Under the pieces are notes generated by a model. That model was not told the origin of the DNA. It worked only from the letters and a program-made list of their open reading frames with translations, and made no database searches. Made by a program: the position numbers and the translations under genes. From Intestinibacillus sp. Marseille-P6563 (GTDB taxonomy: Bacteria > Bacillota > Clostridia > Oscillospirales > Butyricicoccaceae), in the NCBI RefSeq assembly GCF_900604335.1, contig NZ_UWOD01000001.1, positions 496,001-560,000 on the forward strand: DNA of 64,000 nucleotides. Reading direction: 5' to 3'. Position 1 is the first letter of the stretch, and every line of letters starts with the position of its first letter. Below are positions 1-8,464 of the stretch, one piece after another.

Positions 1-306
1 GATAATGAAGCAACTGTTAGGCTGGATTCCGCTGTCGATGAAATCAAACATCTGCAAGAAATCAATGAGCAGATTGATACATTGAAGCAAGCAGCTGATG
101 CAATCAAGCAAAAGTTCCTTTTGGAACTTGGTGCATCTGGAATCGGTTGGAACGATGGATATGAGGTTTCTGCTAAAGAACAGGTGCGCCGAACATTTGA
201 TACAAAACGGTTCAAGGCCGAACATCCAGAACTTGACTTAGACCCATATTATAAATCTTCGGTCAGCAGACCTTTCAAGTACAAAATCTTCGATTGTGAA
301 GAATAA
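1..306 (+). CDS. YqaJ-type phage exonuclease, C-terminal part (cut by window edge)
   Basis: The frame is open from base 1 to the TAA at 304-306, so only about the last 101 residues are present and the start lies outside the window. The C-terminus has the pattern of YqaJ/lambda-exonuclease-like phage nucleases: an Asp-Thr-Lys-Arg-Phe-Lys segment followed by His-Pro-Glu-Leu and an Arg-Pro-Phe-Lys end. The family resects double-strand ends to give 3' overhangs for a single-strand annealing protein. A recT gene follows 45 bp downstream, the usual pairing. The family call rests on the C-terminus and this context; the catalytic residues are not in view. Confidence 0.72.
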   Translation, partial: DNEATVRLDSAVDEIKHLQEINEQIDTLKQAADAIKQKFLLELGASGIGWNDGYEVSAKEQVRRTFDTKRFKAEHPELDLDPYYKSSVSRPFKYKIFDCEE

Positions 307-351
307 AGATTCTTTCATACAAATTTATCCAAAAAGGAGAATGTATAAAAC

Positions 352-1323
352 ATGGCAGTGAAACAAAATGGTATCGTCGCAAAAGCCGCACAGCAAAACA
401 CAGCGGTTGCAGAACACAAGCCCAAAGCCACGATCACAACAATGATGAACTCTTTGCTTGACAGCGAAGGTTATCGCAGACGATTTGATGAACTGCTTGG
501 CAAGCGTGCGCCGCAGTTTGTCGCAAGCATCATTTCTCTTGTTAATGCTGATAAGAACTTGCAGGCGGCTTTCCAGCAAGCGCCTATTACAATTATTCAA
601 TCTGCCCTTAAAGCAGCCACCTATGATCTTCCGATTGACCCTGCTCTCGGATATGCCTACATTGTTCCGTTCAACAACAGCATCAAGCAAGAGAATGGCA
701 GCTATAAAAAGCGCATGGAAGCATCCTTTATTCTTGGATGGAAAGGCATGAACCAGCTTGCAATCCGTACCGGCGTATATCAAAAGATCAATGTAACCGA
801 TGTCCGCGATGGTGAACTGAAAAACTATAACCGCCTTACCGAAGATATTGAAATCGAATGGATTGAAAATGAAGAAGAACGCGAAAAACTTCCTATCACC
901 GGATGGGTCGGCTACTACCGTCTGATTAACGGCATGGAAAAGACGATCTATATGAGCCGCGAACAGGTTGTTACACATGAAAAGAAAAACCGTAAAGGCC
1001 AGTATATGGGCAAGGGCTGGCGTGAGTCATTTGATGATATGGCAGCAAAAACCGTGTTTCGTAAGCTGATTGGCAAATATGGTGTCATGTCTATTGACTA
1101 TCGCACTGCCACACCGGAAGCTCTCGCTGCCGCTTCTGCCCTGACGGATGATGCAATGGAAAGCATTCCCGAATCTGATTCCCAGTCCAATATTATCCCA
1201 GGTGAATTTTCCGATGTGTCCGAAAATCCCGCTTCCAACACACCCAATGAAGATACTTCGGCTACAACTACGCCGGATGTAGAGCAAGTGTCCGAAGATG
1301 ATTTGCCCGATTTCTTGAAGTAA
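352..1323 (+). CDS. recT: RecT single-strand annealing recombinase
   Basis: A 323-aa protein of typical RecT length. It has the RecT hallmark block around residues 75-110 (APITIIQSAL, then a Leu-Pro-Ile-Asp-Pro segment and GYAYIVPF), the central Gly-Trp-Lys-Gly segment, and an acidic C-terminal tail after residue 260 ending DDLPDFLK. RecT binds single-stranded DNA and anneals homologous strands during phage recombination. It partners the exonuclease gene upstream. The ATG at 352 follows an AAGGAG site. Confidence 0.95.
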   Translation: MAVKQNGIVAKAAQQNTAVAEHKPKATITTMMNSLLDSEGYRRRFDELLGKRAPQFVASIISLVNADKNLQAAFQQAPITIIQSALKAATYDLPIDPALGYAYIVPFNNSIKQENGSYKKRMEASFILGWKGMNQLAIRTGVYQKINVTDVRDGELKNYNRLTEDIEIEWIENEEEREKLPITGWVGYYRLINGMEKTIYMSREQVVTHEKKNRKGQYMGKGWRESFDDMAAKTVFRKLIGKYGVMSIDYRTATPEALAAASALTDDAMESIPESDSQSNIIPGEFSDVSENPASNTPNEDTSATTTPDVEQVSEDDLPDFLK

Positions 1324-1377
1324 AATTCTACCTTACGGAATCATAAATTGCATAGGAAATAAGAAAGGAAATGAAAA

Positions 1378-1641
1378 ATGAAACTGAATTTTGATTTTGA
1401 AATGCCTGCAAAAAAGCTTCCTGGCCCTAGAAGCAAATACTTCGGTATCATTACCGATTTCATCAACAGCGGCAAAAAGATCGCTGAAATCGAAGATATT
1501 CCAGATCCCAAAAATTTTTATCCAAGAATTAAATCGTTTGCGAAAAGGCATAAGCTTCCGGTCACAATTCACCAGCGATCCGGTCGGTACTTTATCGAAC
1601 TCGATAAACGCAAGATGCGTAAAACAAAGGATGGAGTTTAA
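1378..1641 (+). CDS. Small basic phage protein, function unknown
   Basis: 87 aa, rich in Lys and Arg, with an ATG preceded by an AAGGAAATG stretch. No recognised domain. The C-terminal half has the sequence of a small basic alpha/beta fold (RSGRYFIELDKRK). It lies between recT and ssb in the recombination operon, so a DNA-related role is plausible but unproven. Confidence 0.75.
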   Translation: MKLNFDFEMPAKKLPGPRSKYFGIITDFINSGKKIAEIEDIPDPKNFYPRIKSFAKRHKLPVTIHQRSGRYFIELDKRKMRKTKDGV

Positions 1642-1703
1642 CCTTCTTAATCGCATCATTTTGCAAGGCACATGAACTGATGTGCAAGAAAGGAATGGAA
1701 TAA

Positions 1704-2132
1704 ATGTTTGATAAAAACAAAATGCAAATAGAAATCCTAAAAGCCATGCTAGACAAAAATAAACATGTCCGAAAAATAAATATTGATGGGCGCATGGCTC
1801 TTACTCTCGACGGATTCAGTGCATATATTTTTGACGAGAAAGACCTTTTGGTTGATGTTTCAAATGTTGCTGTAACAACAACCATTAAATTTGACTCAAG
1901 CAAAAAAGTCGAAGTTTCCGATACTATGATTCGAAAAATCGAAAACAAAAAAACAATCGTTAAGCTTTCAAGCGCAGATGGTGAACTATCTGTATATGTT
2001 GACAGATCGTTTTTATCAAGGTTTTCGGGATGTTCGTATTATGCCACAAGTCCACTAGAGCCTTTAATTTGTTCTGATGGATTCGGGAATATGGTTGGCA
2101 TTATTATGCCGGTTAGAAATAAAGGCTTTTAA
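1704..2132 (+). CDS. Hypothetical protein, 142 aa
   Basis: The ATG at 1704 follows an AAGGAATG site. The protein alternates short beta-like and charged segments and has no motif I recognise. A GAGGACA ribosome site for ssb lies just after its stop, so the two are likely co-transcribed. Confidence 0.72.
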   Translation: MFDKNKMQIEILKAMLDKNKHVRKINIDGRMALTLDGFSAYIFDEKDLLVDVSNVAVTTTIKFDSSKKVEVSDTMIRKIENKKTIVKLSSADGELSVYVDRSFLSRFSGCSYYATSPLEPLICSDGFGNMVGIIMPVRNKGF

Positions 2133-2146
2133 GGAGGACATTTGAT

Positions 2147-2554
2147 ATGCTCAACTGCATCATATTGCAAGGCCGTCTGGGCGACACACCAGAACTGCGT
2201 CACACTCAAACAGGCACACCGGTAGCAACATCCACGCTGGCAGTCAGCCGCAATCGCAAAAACCCGAATGGCGAATATCCAACAGACTGGATTGAGTTGG
2301 TATTCTGGGGTAAAACCGCGGAGCACGCTTCCCGCTGGTTTAACAAAGGCGATATGGCCGTTGTCCGTGGTCGTCTTGAATCCCGTGACTGGGAGGACAA
2401 AAATGGTAACAAACGCCGATCTTGGGAAGTACAGGTGGAAACCATTGATTTCTGTGGAAGCAAAAACGAAAACAAAGCTGCTACTAGATCATATAATGTC
2501 GAATCCAACGACTTCACCGAACTAAGCGAATCGGACGATGATGTCCCGTTCTGA
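2147..2554 (+). CDS. ssb: Single-stranded DNA-binding protein
   Basis: 135 aa with the full OB-fold of bacterial/phage SSB: the LNCIILQGRLG start, the T-G-T-P-V-A segment, aromatic WIELVFWGKTAE, and the GRLESRDWEDKNGNKR hairpin. It ends in the acidic tip DDDVPF, the usual SSB tail that recruits repair and replication proteins. The ATG follows a GGAGGACAT site. It acts with RecT and the replication genes downstream. Confidence 0.96.
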   Translation: MLNCIILQGRLGDTPELRHTQTGTPVATSTLAVSRNRKNPNGEYPTDWIELVFWGKTAEHASRWFNKGDMAVVRGRLESRDWEDKNGNKRRSWEVQVETIDFCGSKNENKAATRSYNVESNDFTELSESDDDVPF

Positions 2555-2598
2555 TGGAATTTTGAAAGTTTACAGCACAGCATTGAAACGGTGATAAA

Positions 2599-3411
2599 AT
2601 GCTTGAAAATGGATACATAAAGACATTTAGGGCATTAAAACGCTGGGGATGGTACAAGGATGTGCCTACCTGCAAACTGTGGTTACACATCCTTCTCAGC
2701 GCAAATTATGAGCCTTGCATGTTTATGGGAAATGAAATACAAGTCGGCCAAATGGTAACGTCATATGTATCGCTTGCGGAAGGCTCCGGATTGTCTGTAC
2801 AACAGGTAAGAACCGCACTTGCAAAACTCAAGAAAACCGGAGAAATCATAGTGCAAACGAACCGGCATTATACGTTGATAACGGTTCCTAAATACCCTGA
2901 ATATCAACAGACCGATAACAGACCATCAACAGACAATCAACACACCGATAACACACCGATAACAGACAGCCAACAGACCGATAACAGTCAAGTAACAACA
3001 ATGGAAGAAAGCAAGAAAGCAAGAAAGCAAGAAAGCAAGAAGAGTAGTAAGGCGGCTACGCCGCCTAGCGCGCCCGCGCGCGAAGAACTCGTTTCCCGCT
3101 TTGGAGAAAATCTTGCTGATGCTGTCGCAGATTGGCTTTCCTACAAGACGGAAAAGCGCGATACTTACGAGCCGACCGGTTTGAAAGCCTTGCTGACGCA
3201 AATTAAAAATCAGGCAGCGCAACATGGAGAACAAGCCGTTGTTGATGTGATACGGCTTTCGATGTCAAACGGCTGGAAGGGAATTATCTGGGACAGGATA
3301 AAGTCTCAGCCTGTCGATCAGCCACAAAGCAACAACCCGTTCTGGGAAATGCTGCGAGAGGAGGAAGCGCGTGAACAGAGCAGATACGATGCGAATTATG
3401 GCAATTATTAA
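2599..3411 (+). CDS. Phage replication initiation protein (DnaD-like winged helix)
   Basis: 270 aa. The N-terminal 95 residues look like the winged-helix domain of phage replisome organisers (Y-I-K-x-x-R-A-L start, a WGWYKD segment, then a helix-turn-helix around SVQQVRTALAKLKKTGEI). A linker made of repeated Thr-Asp-Asn segments (about residues 100-130) leads to a Lys/Ser-rich stretch and a C-terminal helical domain. Such proteins bind the phage origin and recruit the helicase loader, which is the overlapping next gene. The repetitive codons in the linker (2890-3040) could hold the origin, as in related phages; this is inference. Confidence 0.82.
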   Translation: MLENGYIKTFRALKRWGWYKDVPTCKLWLHILLSANYEPCMFMGNEIQVGQMVTSYVSLAEGSGLSVQQVRTALAKLKKTGEIIVQTNRHYTLITVPKYPEYQQTDNRPSTDNQHTDNTPITDSQQTDNSQVTTMEESKKARKQESKKSSKAATPPSAPAREELVSRFGENLADAVADWLSYKTEKRDTYEPTGLKALLTQIKNQAAQHGEQAVVDVIRLSMSNGWKGIIWDRIKSQPVDQPQSNNPFWEMLREEEAREQSRYDANYGNY

Positions 3412-4000
3412 GCAGGTTTACCCGCGATATTATGCCAATCAAACACGAGATGACTTGCAGGTTGCCGTAAACCTATGGACTGACATGTTCAAGGACGATG
3501 AAGGAACGCTTGTTCTCGCAGCTGTGAAAGCTTTTGTGGCAACAGACACGAAGGGTTTCCCTCCGTCAATCGGGCAAATCAAACAGCGTCTTGTACGGCT
3601 CAAAGCACCGGATATGCCGGATGAAGCCGAAGCGTGGAGACAGGTGTGGGACGCTGTGAGAAATTCGGCATACCACGCCAAGGAAGAATTTGAAAAACTG
3701 CATCCTGTCGTGCAACGTGTAGTCGGCAGGCCTGAAATGCTGAAAAGCTGGGCGATGCTTACGCCGGACGAAGTTTTAACCGTTGTTGCGTCAAACTTCC
3801 AGCGGGCTTACCGTGTACGCGCTGCGGACGTTGTAGAGCGAATGGCGCTGCCTGCCGAAATTCAAGAATTGCTGAAAGCAACGGATGTAACCGTGAGCCT
3901 GCCGGAACCGAAAGACCCGGAGGAACAGAAGCGCAAGGCGATTGCGTTGTTACAGGCAGAACGGGACGAATACGCACGTGAGGTTCTTGGCGATGGTTAA
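3371..4000 (+). CDS. Replicative helicase loader/inhibitor-like protein (G39P type)
   Basis: 209 aa with a GTG start behind GAGAGGAGGAAG, inside the end of the initiator gene. The N-terminus (IIKQVYPRYY...LAVNLWTDMFKD) matches the pattern of the G39P-like 'loader and inhibitor of G40P' family of Gram-positive phages. These proteins hold the DnaB-type helicase inactive and deliver it to the origin-bound initiator. Overlap with the initiator implies coupled translation. No phage helicase is visible here, so the host helicase is the likely partner. Confidence 0.82.
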   Translation: MNRADTMRIMAIIKQVYPRYYANQTRDDLQVAVNLWTDMFKDDEGTLVLAAVKAFVATDTKGFPPSIGQIKQRLVRLKAPDMPDEAEAWRQVWDAVRNSAYHAKEEFEKLHPVVQRVVGRPEMLKSWAMLTPDEVLTVVASNFQRAYRVRAADVVERMALPAEIQELLKATDVTVSLPEPKDPEEQKRKAIALLQAERDEYAREVLGDG

Positions 4001-4181
4001 AATTATCATCCGCGGTACGCTGCCGGGGTTAAACGAAATGATCGAAGCGTACAAGCATGGCGCGTGCGAAGGAACACGGCTAAAACGCCGGTCGGAAACC
4101 GTAGTCATGCACGCAGCGCGTCGGTTTGGCAAGTGGAGGGCTGAGAAGCCGGTCTACATGATCTATCAAATAGCGGCGTAA
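3993..4181 (+). pseudogene. rusA: RusA-type Holliday junction resolvase, 5' fragment
   Basis: The reading frame begins like RusA resolvases (I-R-G-T-L-P-G-L-N-E, then a conserved Lys/Arg-rich stretch) but stops after 62 residues, while RusA proteins are usually about 120-150 aa. The stop lies in a miniature IS605-type element that starts at about 4173. The catalytic Asp residues of the family, in the second half, are absent. The rest of the gene is not found after the element, so more than a clean insertion has happened. Confidence 0.8.
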
Positions 4182-4336
4182 AACCCCTTCCTTCAGGTAT
4201 GGGGATATAAGCCGCCTCAATGTGGTAGGGCGGGACACGCCCAAACCTATACGCTCGGGGAGATCGTGTAAGACCTGCTTGCAGGCAATGGTCGCTGAAC
4301 TGAGAATCCCCTGCCTTTAGGCATGGGGAGTGTCAA
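4173..4336 (+). mobile_element. 164-bp miniature IS605-type element (copy 1)
   Basis: This stretch recurs at 31127-31290 with the same length, and its two ends match the ends of the full TnpB element at 43178-44494. The left end carries a hairpin of CCCC...GGGG type (4182-4203) and the right end a hairpin with CCCCTGCC and GGCATGGGG arms (4309-4329), followed by the terminal AGTGTCAA. No transposase or tnpB is inside. The boundaries come from comparing the three copies and may be off by a few bases. It interrupts rusA. Confidence 0.85.
4222..4336 (+). ncRNA. omegaRNA-like scaffold in the miniature element
   Basis: About 115 bases match the segment that follows tnpB in the full element (44376-44494), including GTCGCTGAACTGAGAATCCC and the right-end hairpin. 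In TnpB elements this right end is transcribed as the guide RNA, with the guide just past the element end. Here the guide would begin at 4337 (TCATTCCAGACC...). Inner stems differ in sequence from the full copy but still pair. Expression is not shown. Confidence 0.6.
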
Positions 4337-4370
4337 TCATTCCAGACCAACAGTGAAGGAGCGATGAAGA

Positions 4371-4541
4371 TTGAGTATCAAAGTCGGAACAAAAGTATCT
4401 GTCAAAGGAGAGTTTGGACGCATATCTGGCACTGTGATTGCTACTCCTGTCGGAAAAAATAAACGCATGGCAATCGTCAAAACAGATGCCGGATTTAACA
4501 CAACAATTCGAATCGATAATCGCGGAAATGTGGTGGATTGA
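4371..4541 (+). CDS. Small hypothetical protein, 56 aa
   Basis: TTG start at 4371 behind GAAGGAGCGATGAAGA. The stop TGA abuts the ATG of the methyltransferase gene at 4542. The protein is beta-rich (KVGTKVSVKGEFGRISGTVI...), like a small SH3-type barrel. Function unknown. It directly follows the miniature element. Confidence 0.68.
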   Translation: MSIKVGTKVSVKGEFGRISGTVIATPVGKNKRMAIVKTDAGFNTTIRIDNRGNVVD

Positions 4542-6104
4542 ATGTTTGGAGTTCAGTTTTACCCTACCCCGTCGCAATTGGCAGCCCGAATGCTGGACAA
4601 GGTAGATTGGAGCAAGGTGCAGTTCGCACTTGAACCGTCTGCTGGTAAAGGCGATCTCGCAATGGGCATAAGAAATCGGATGAAGCAGGAAAAGAAGCCG
4701 TTTCAACTGGATTGCGTAGAGATCGACCCGGACTTGCGTGCGGTGCTGCGGGAGCGCGGTTTTGCGGTCGTGGAAAATGATTTCCTGAAATGGGACGCAC
4801 AAACGCGGTACGACGTGATTGTGATGAATCCACCGTTCCGGGATGGCGATAAGCACCTGATGCACGCGCTCGAACTGATGAAGCATGGCGGGCAAATCGT
4901 TTGCTTACTTAATGAATCAACGATTCGGAACGCAGAATCGCCGCTACGCAGGTCAATGGTAAAATTACTCGCCGAATATCAAACGACGATAGAGAGCGTC
5001 TCAGGGGCATTTATGGATGCCGAGCGAAAAACAGATGTTGATGTTGCTTTGGTGTATGTGGACATCCCGAAGGAAGCTGAAAAAGAAATCGGACTTGATG
5101 ATATGCGTGAAGCGGCAGACGTACCAGAGAGCGAAACAGAATGCAACGAATTGGTGGATGCTGACTTTTTCAAGGCCATTGTCCAGAGATACCAGATGGA
5201 AGCGCGCATTGGACTGAAAATGATTGATGGTTTCCAGCGCCTTAACCGGTTTGTCGGAGAAAGAGAAATCATAACAATGCACATAAATGGACCGGCGGAC
5301 GATATGTCAATGAGCATGCAGAACACCTATGTTCGAGAACTGAGAGCGCGGTATTGGAAAACCTTGTTTGAAGCAAAGGAAATGCAAAGCCTTATGACAC
5401 GCGAGGTTCGGGACGCATATCTTGCAAAGCTCAATACATTTCGTGGCCTTGATTTCACGATGGACAATATTCTGCAAGTCAAGATTGAGCTTTCCAAGAC
5501 TCTGATCGGAAATATCGAGGACGCGATTATCAGTATGTTCGATGATCTTACCTATGAGCACAGCATGGGAAAGAACAACAACATTCACTATTACAACGGA
5601 TGGAAAACGAACAAGGCGTGCCGCGTGAACAAGAAAGTGATTGTACCATTCTGGGGATTGTATGATGCTCGCTGGGGCGGCTCATGGAGTACATACAAAG
5701 CCCGTGATTACCTGCTTGAACTCGAAAAAATCCTTGGCTATCTGGACAATGGGCGTACAGATGGCGAGAACTGTGAAAGTGTAATCCGGGAAGCATTTGT
5801 ATCATCCTCCGAGAAATATGACGGTCGAAAACTGCATTGCAAGTTCTTTGATGTGGAGTTTAAGAAAAAAGGCACGGTACATATCTATTTTACGGATGAA
5901 CGCCTGCTCAAAAAGTTCAATCTATTCGCCGGTCGGAAAAAGAACTGGTTGCCTGATTCCTACGGGCAAAAAAGCTATGGTGAAATGTCTGCCGAAGAAC
6001 AGGAAATCGTTAAATCGTTCGAAGGAAAACAATCTTATGAGGACATAGTACAAGGTGCAGCATTTTATATCACAGCGCCAGAACTCTTGATGATTGGAGG
6101 ATGA
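4542..6104 (+). CDS. N6-adenine DNA methyltransferase with DUF4942-like C-terminus
   Basis: 520 aa. The N-terminal 170 residues form a class I methyltransferase: a SAM-binding EPSAGKGDL motif, an acidic motif II (VEIDPDL) and the catalytic NPPF motif (VIVMNPPF). The remainder, with conserved Trp and aromatic residues (YYNGWKTNKACRVNKKVIVPFW), matches the domain often fused to phage methylases and known as DUF4942. The protein would methylate adenines in phage DNA, probably to evade host restriction. It is the first of three methyltransferase-type genes in a row. Confidence 0.88.
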   Translation: MFGVQFYPTPSQLAARMLDKVDWSKVQFALEPSAGKGDLAMGIRNRMKQEKKPFQLDCVEIDPDLRAVLRERGFAVVENDFLKWDAQTRYDVIVMNPPFRDGDKHLMHALELMKHGGQIVCLLNESTIRNAESPLRRSMVKLLAEYQTTIESVSGAFMDAERKTDVDVALVYVDIPKEAEKEIGLDDMREAADVPESETECNELVDADFFKAIVQRYQMEARIGLKMIDGFQRLNRFVGEREIITMHINGPADDMSMSMQNTYVRELRARYWKTLFEAKEMQSLMTREVRDAYLAKLNTFRGLDFTMDNILQVKIELSKTLIGNIEDAIISMFDDLTYEHSMGKNNNIHYYNGWKTNKACRVNKKVIVPFWGLYDARWGGSWSTYKARDYLLELEKILGYLDNGRTDGENCESVIREAFVSSSEKYDGRKLHCKFFDVEFKKKGTVHIYFTDERLLKKFNLFAGRKKNWLPDSYGQKSYGEMSAEEQEIVKSFEGKQSYEDIVQGAAFYITAPELLMIGG

Positions 6105-6108
6105 TGCA

Positions 6109-6777
6109 ATGAAAGTGCTCGTTGCTTGTGAAGAATCACAGGCGGTTTGCAAGGCGTTTCGAGCGTTAGGGCACGAGGCGTATTCATGCGATATTCAGGA
6201 GTGTTCAGGCGGGCATCCAGAATGGCATATACAGGGAGATGTGCTGCCGATTCTAAACGGAAGATGTGAATTTAATACGATGGATGGCAAATGTCATAAA
6301 ATTATGGGACGGTGGGATATGATAATTGCTTTCGTTCCATGCACAAAGACGTCAAACGCAGGAGCAAGACATTTATACAAAGGCGGAGTCTTGAACATTC
6401 AGAGATATTATGAAGGGCTTTGCGGCAAGGCTCTTTTCATGGCGGTGTGGATGGCTGACTGCGAAAAAATCGTGATTGAAAACCCAACGCCGAGCAAAAT
6501 TTTCCAATATCCGAAACCGACACAGGCTGTTCAGCCGTACATGTTTGGGCACCCATATACTAAGAAGACTTTGCTTTGGGAAAAAGGAGTAAATCCGTTA
6601 GAACCAACTGACATTGTAGAGCCAGAAAGGACATGGTGCCCGTCTGGAAGTTATTCAAGAAATCACAACGAAAAACATCGTGGAATGTTTACAAAAGACC
6701 GAGCAAAAAACCGCTCTAAAACATTTCCGGGAATCGCCCGTGCTATGGCAGAACAATGGGGAGGTGACGTGCGTTGA
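6109..6777 (+). CDS. C5-cytosine methyltransferase-like phage protein
   Basis: 222 aa from the ATG at 6109, which has a GGAGGATG site; an in-frame upstream start lies inside the previous gene. The fold follows DNA cytosine methyltransferases: KVLVACEESQ at the SAM site, an acidic YSCDIQEC motif, a Pro-Cys dipeptide (FVPCTKTSNAG) at the catalytic position, and an IENPTPSK segment equivalent to the ENV motif. It is much shorter than stand-alone cytosine methylases and lacks a clear target-recognition region, as is common for this phage family. Activity is inferred. Confidence 0.78.
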   Translation: MKVLVACEESQAVCKAFRALGHEAYSCDIQECSGGHPEWHIQGDVLPILNGRCEFNTMDGKCHKIMGRWDMIIAFVPCTKTSNAGARHLYKGGVLNIQRYYEGLCGKALFMAVWMADCEKIVIENPTPSKIFQYPKPTQAVQPYMFGHPYTKKTLLWEKGVNPLEPTDIVEPERTWCPSGSYSRNHNEKHRGMFTKDRAKNRSKTFPGIARAMAEQWGGDVR

Positions 6778-6974
6778 CGCTGATTGAAGAACGCTGCGAA
6801 ATCAAATCGCCATGTGCATCGTGTACGAGAAAAGAACGGTGCAATGTGGGCATTGCGCAATCATGTCCAGCGTTTAAGGAATATGCAAGTACACATGTAT
6901 TGGACAGAAAAAAGGCTGCATACCGGCAGCATTTGAAATGGATGGAGAGGATGTGTGGATTTAAGCATGAATAG
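6774..6974 (+). CDS. Small Cys-rich protein, 66 aa
   Basis: TTG start overlapping the previous stop. It contains CxxCxxxxxCxxGxxxxCP spacing (CASCTRKERCNVGIAQSCP), like small metal-binding phage proteins. It overlaps the next methylase gene. Function unknown. Confidence 0.68.
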   Translation: MTLIEERCEIKSPCASCTRKERCNVGIAQSCPAFKEYASTHVLDRKKAAYRQHLKWMERMCGFKHE

Positions 6975-7401
6975 TGAAGTTATGTTTTCAAGCAAAACCG
7001 ATATGTGGGAAACACCACAAGACTTTTTCGATGCGCTAGATCAGGAATTCCACTTCACGCTTGATGTATGCGCAACGCCAGAGAATGCGAAGTGCGAACG
7101 GTACTATACGCCGGATGATGATGGGCTGTCGCAACCATGGAATGGTGTTGTGTGGTGCAATCCTCCATATGGCAGGGAAATCGGAAGATGGGTGCTGGCT
7201 GGTTCGATTGCATCCGTGGCACAGAGAACGACGGTGGTAATGCTGCTTCCTGCCCGCACTGATACAAGATGGTTCCATGATTACATACTTGGGAAAGCAG
7301 AAATCCGTTTTATCCGTGGGCGATTGAAGTTTGGAGGAAGCAAAAACAGCGCACCTTTTCCGTCAATGGTAGTGATTTTTAGATGGAATGGTTGCGCATA
7401 A
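6967..7401 (+). CDS. Phage N6-adenine methyltransferase (Dam-like)
   Basis: 144 aa from the ATG at 6967; a GTG at 6955 in frame is an alternative. It has the signature of the phage DNA N-6-adenine-methyltransferase family: WETPQDFFDALDQEF, LDVCA, and the catalytic NPPYG motif in VVWCNPPYG, followed by LLPARTDTRWFH. Length is normal for the family. It overlaps the end of the Cys-rich gene. It probably modifies phage DNA together with the two methylases upstream. Confidence 0.92.
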   Translation: MNSEVMFSSKTDMWETPQDFFDALDQEFHFTLDVCATPENAKCERYYTPDDDGLSQPWNGVVWCNPPYGREIGRWVLAGSIASVAQRTTVVMLLPARTDTRWFHDYILGKAEIRFIRGRLKFGGSKNSAPFPSMVVIFRWNGCA

Positions 7402-7422
7402 AATCCGGGGAGGTTTGGCACA

Positions 7423-7677
7423 GTGGACAAGCTCGACAAGGCCATTGAGCGCTTGAAATTGGCCGCGCAAATGAGCGAAACATATTACCAAAAACCGTTG
7501 ATCGTAACCACGAGCGGCGGGAAAGACAGTGATGTTTGCCTTGCGATTGCAAAAATCGCTGGTATCAATTGTGAGGTACAGCACAATCACACAACAGCAG
7601 ACGCGCCGGAAACCGTGTACCATATCCGCGAAACATTCCGCAAACTGGAATCCGATGGTGGCTGTGTTTCGGCCTAA
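7423..7677 (+). pseudogene. PAPS reductase-like protein, N-terminal fragment
   Basis: GTG start. The 84-aa product has the PP-loop SGGKDSDV of the phosphoadenosine-phosphosulfate reductase/ATP-pyrophosphatase family and the TTADAPETVYHIRE segment after it. Phage proteins of this family usually run past 200 aa. Here the frame ends at a TAA soon after, and another frame continues a short way (ending at 7705). I read it as a truncated gene rather than a natural mini-protein. Confidence 0.7.
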
Positions 7678-7701
7678 GATGGAGATGCTGGAGGGGATGG
7701 A

Positions 7702-8040
7702 ATGACCTTATACGACATTTTGCGTGCTACAAGATACTGGCAGAGGTTCTGTTGTTACGTAACAAACGCCTATGACCAGAACGTCCCTATAGGATTTGGA
7801 ACACGCAGGGAACTCCTTGACGAGGAGCAGAACGATGAACTCTTTGATTACCTGATGTGCGATGTGGACAGCATCACGGTCGCAAAAGATAAATCGTTGT
7901 TAATCCGGGTGAGGGACGAACACTATAACAAACCGCTGGAAGAACAGTATGAATGCACAGGGGGATGGAAGGTATCAGACCCGAAAACCCGTCCCTTCAA
8001 GTTCAGCAACGAAATGGAGGATTGGGAATATCATGGCTAA
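7702..8040 (+). CDS. Hypothetical protein, 112 aa
   Basis: ATG at 7702 behind GGAGGGGATGGA. The protein is acidic and aromatic (TLYDILRATRYWQRF...). No domain recognised. It overlaps the next gene by 8 bases in the early operon. Confidence 0.72.
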   Translation: MTLYDILRATRYWQRFCCYVTNAYDQNVPIGFGTRRELLDEEQNDELFDYLMCDVDSITVAKDKSLLIRVRDEHYNKPLEEQYECTGGWKVSDPKTRPFKFSNEMEDWEYHG

Positions 8041-8464
8041 TCGTGGCGATGTAGTCAGTGTGGATAAGCTGTGGGATGTTTTCGAGCGGGAGCGTGAGAA
8101 AGCCTGGGAGGGTGTGGAAGCCCCCGTGGCTACGCCGGAATGGAACATAGCGGCAGGGAAGATTGATGTCATTAACAATATTTGCGAATCAGTGTACAAC
8201 ATGAACACATGTTCCCGCTCTGACGGGGAAAAAGCGGAAAAGCCCGTATGGAAAGAGGGAAAGAGCATTGTACACTCGGACTATGCAGACGGTACGGCAA
8301 GGACAGAAACACATCACTGGGGGGAATACTGTTGCCCGGCGTGTGGCTGGTTTGTGGGTAGAACGGTTGACGTTTTCGGCAGAAAGCACACACAGGAGAA
8401 GAAGAACTTTTGCGATAGGTGTGGGCAAAAAATCGACTGGGAGGGAATCAAGCGTGAATCGTGA
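8033..8464 (+). CDS. Zinc-ribbon early protein, 143 aa
   Basis: I chose the ATG at 8033, inside the end of the previous gene, because it has an AATGGAGGATT ribosome site; the frame stays open further upstream without one. The C-terminal 50 residues hold two CxxC knuckles (CCPACGW and FCDRCGQKIDW), giving a zinc ribbon. The N-terminal part is helical. One of many CxxC proteins in this operon; role unknown. Confidence 0.75.
   Translation: MANRGDVVSVDKLWDVFEREREKAWEGVEAPVATPEWNIAAGKIDVINNICESVYNMNTCSRSDGEKAEKPVWKEGKSIVHSDYADGTARTETHHWGEYCCPACGWFVGRTVDVFGRKHTQEKKNFCDRCGQKIDWEGIKRES

Noticed and set aside
325-978. 217-codon minus-strand frame
   Set aside because: Antisense shadow of recT.
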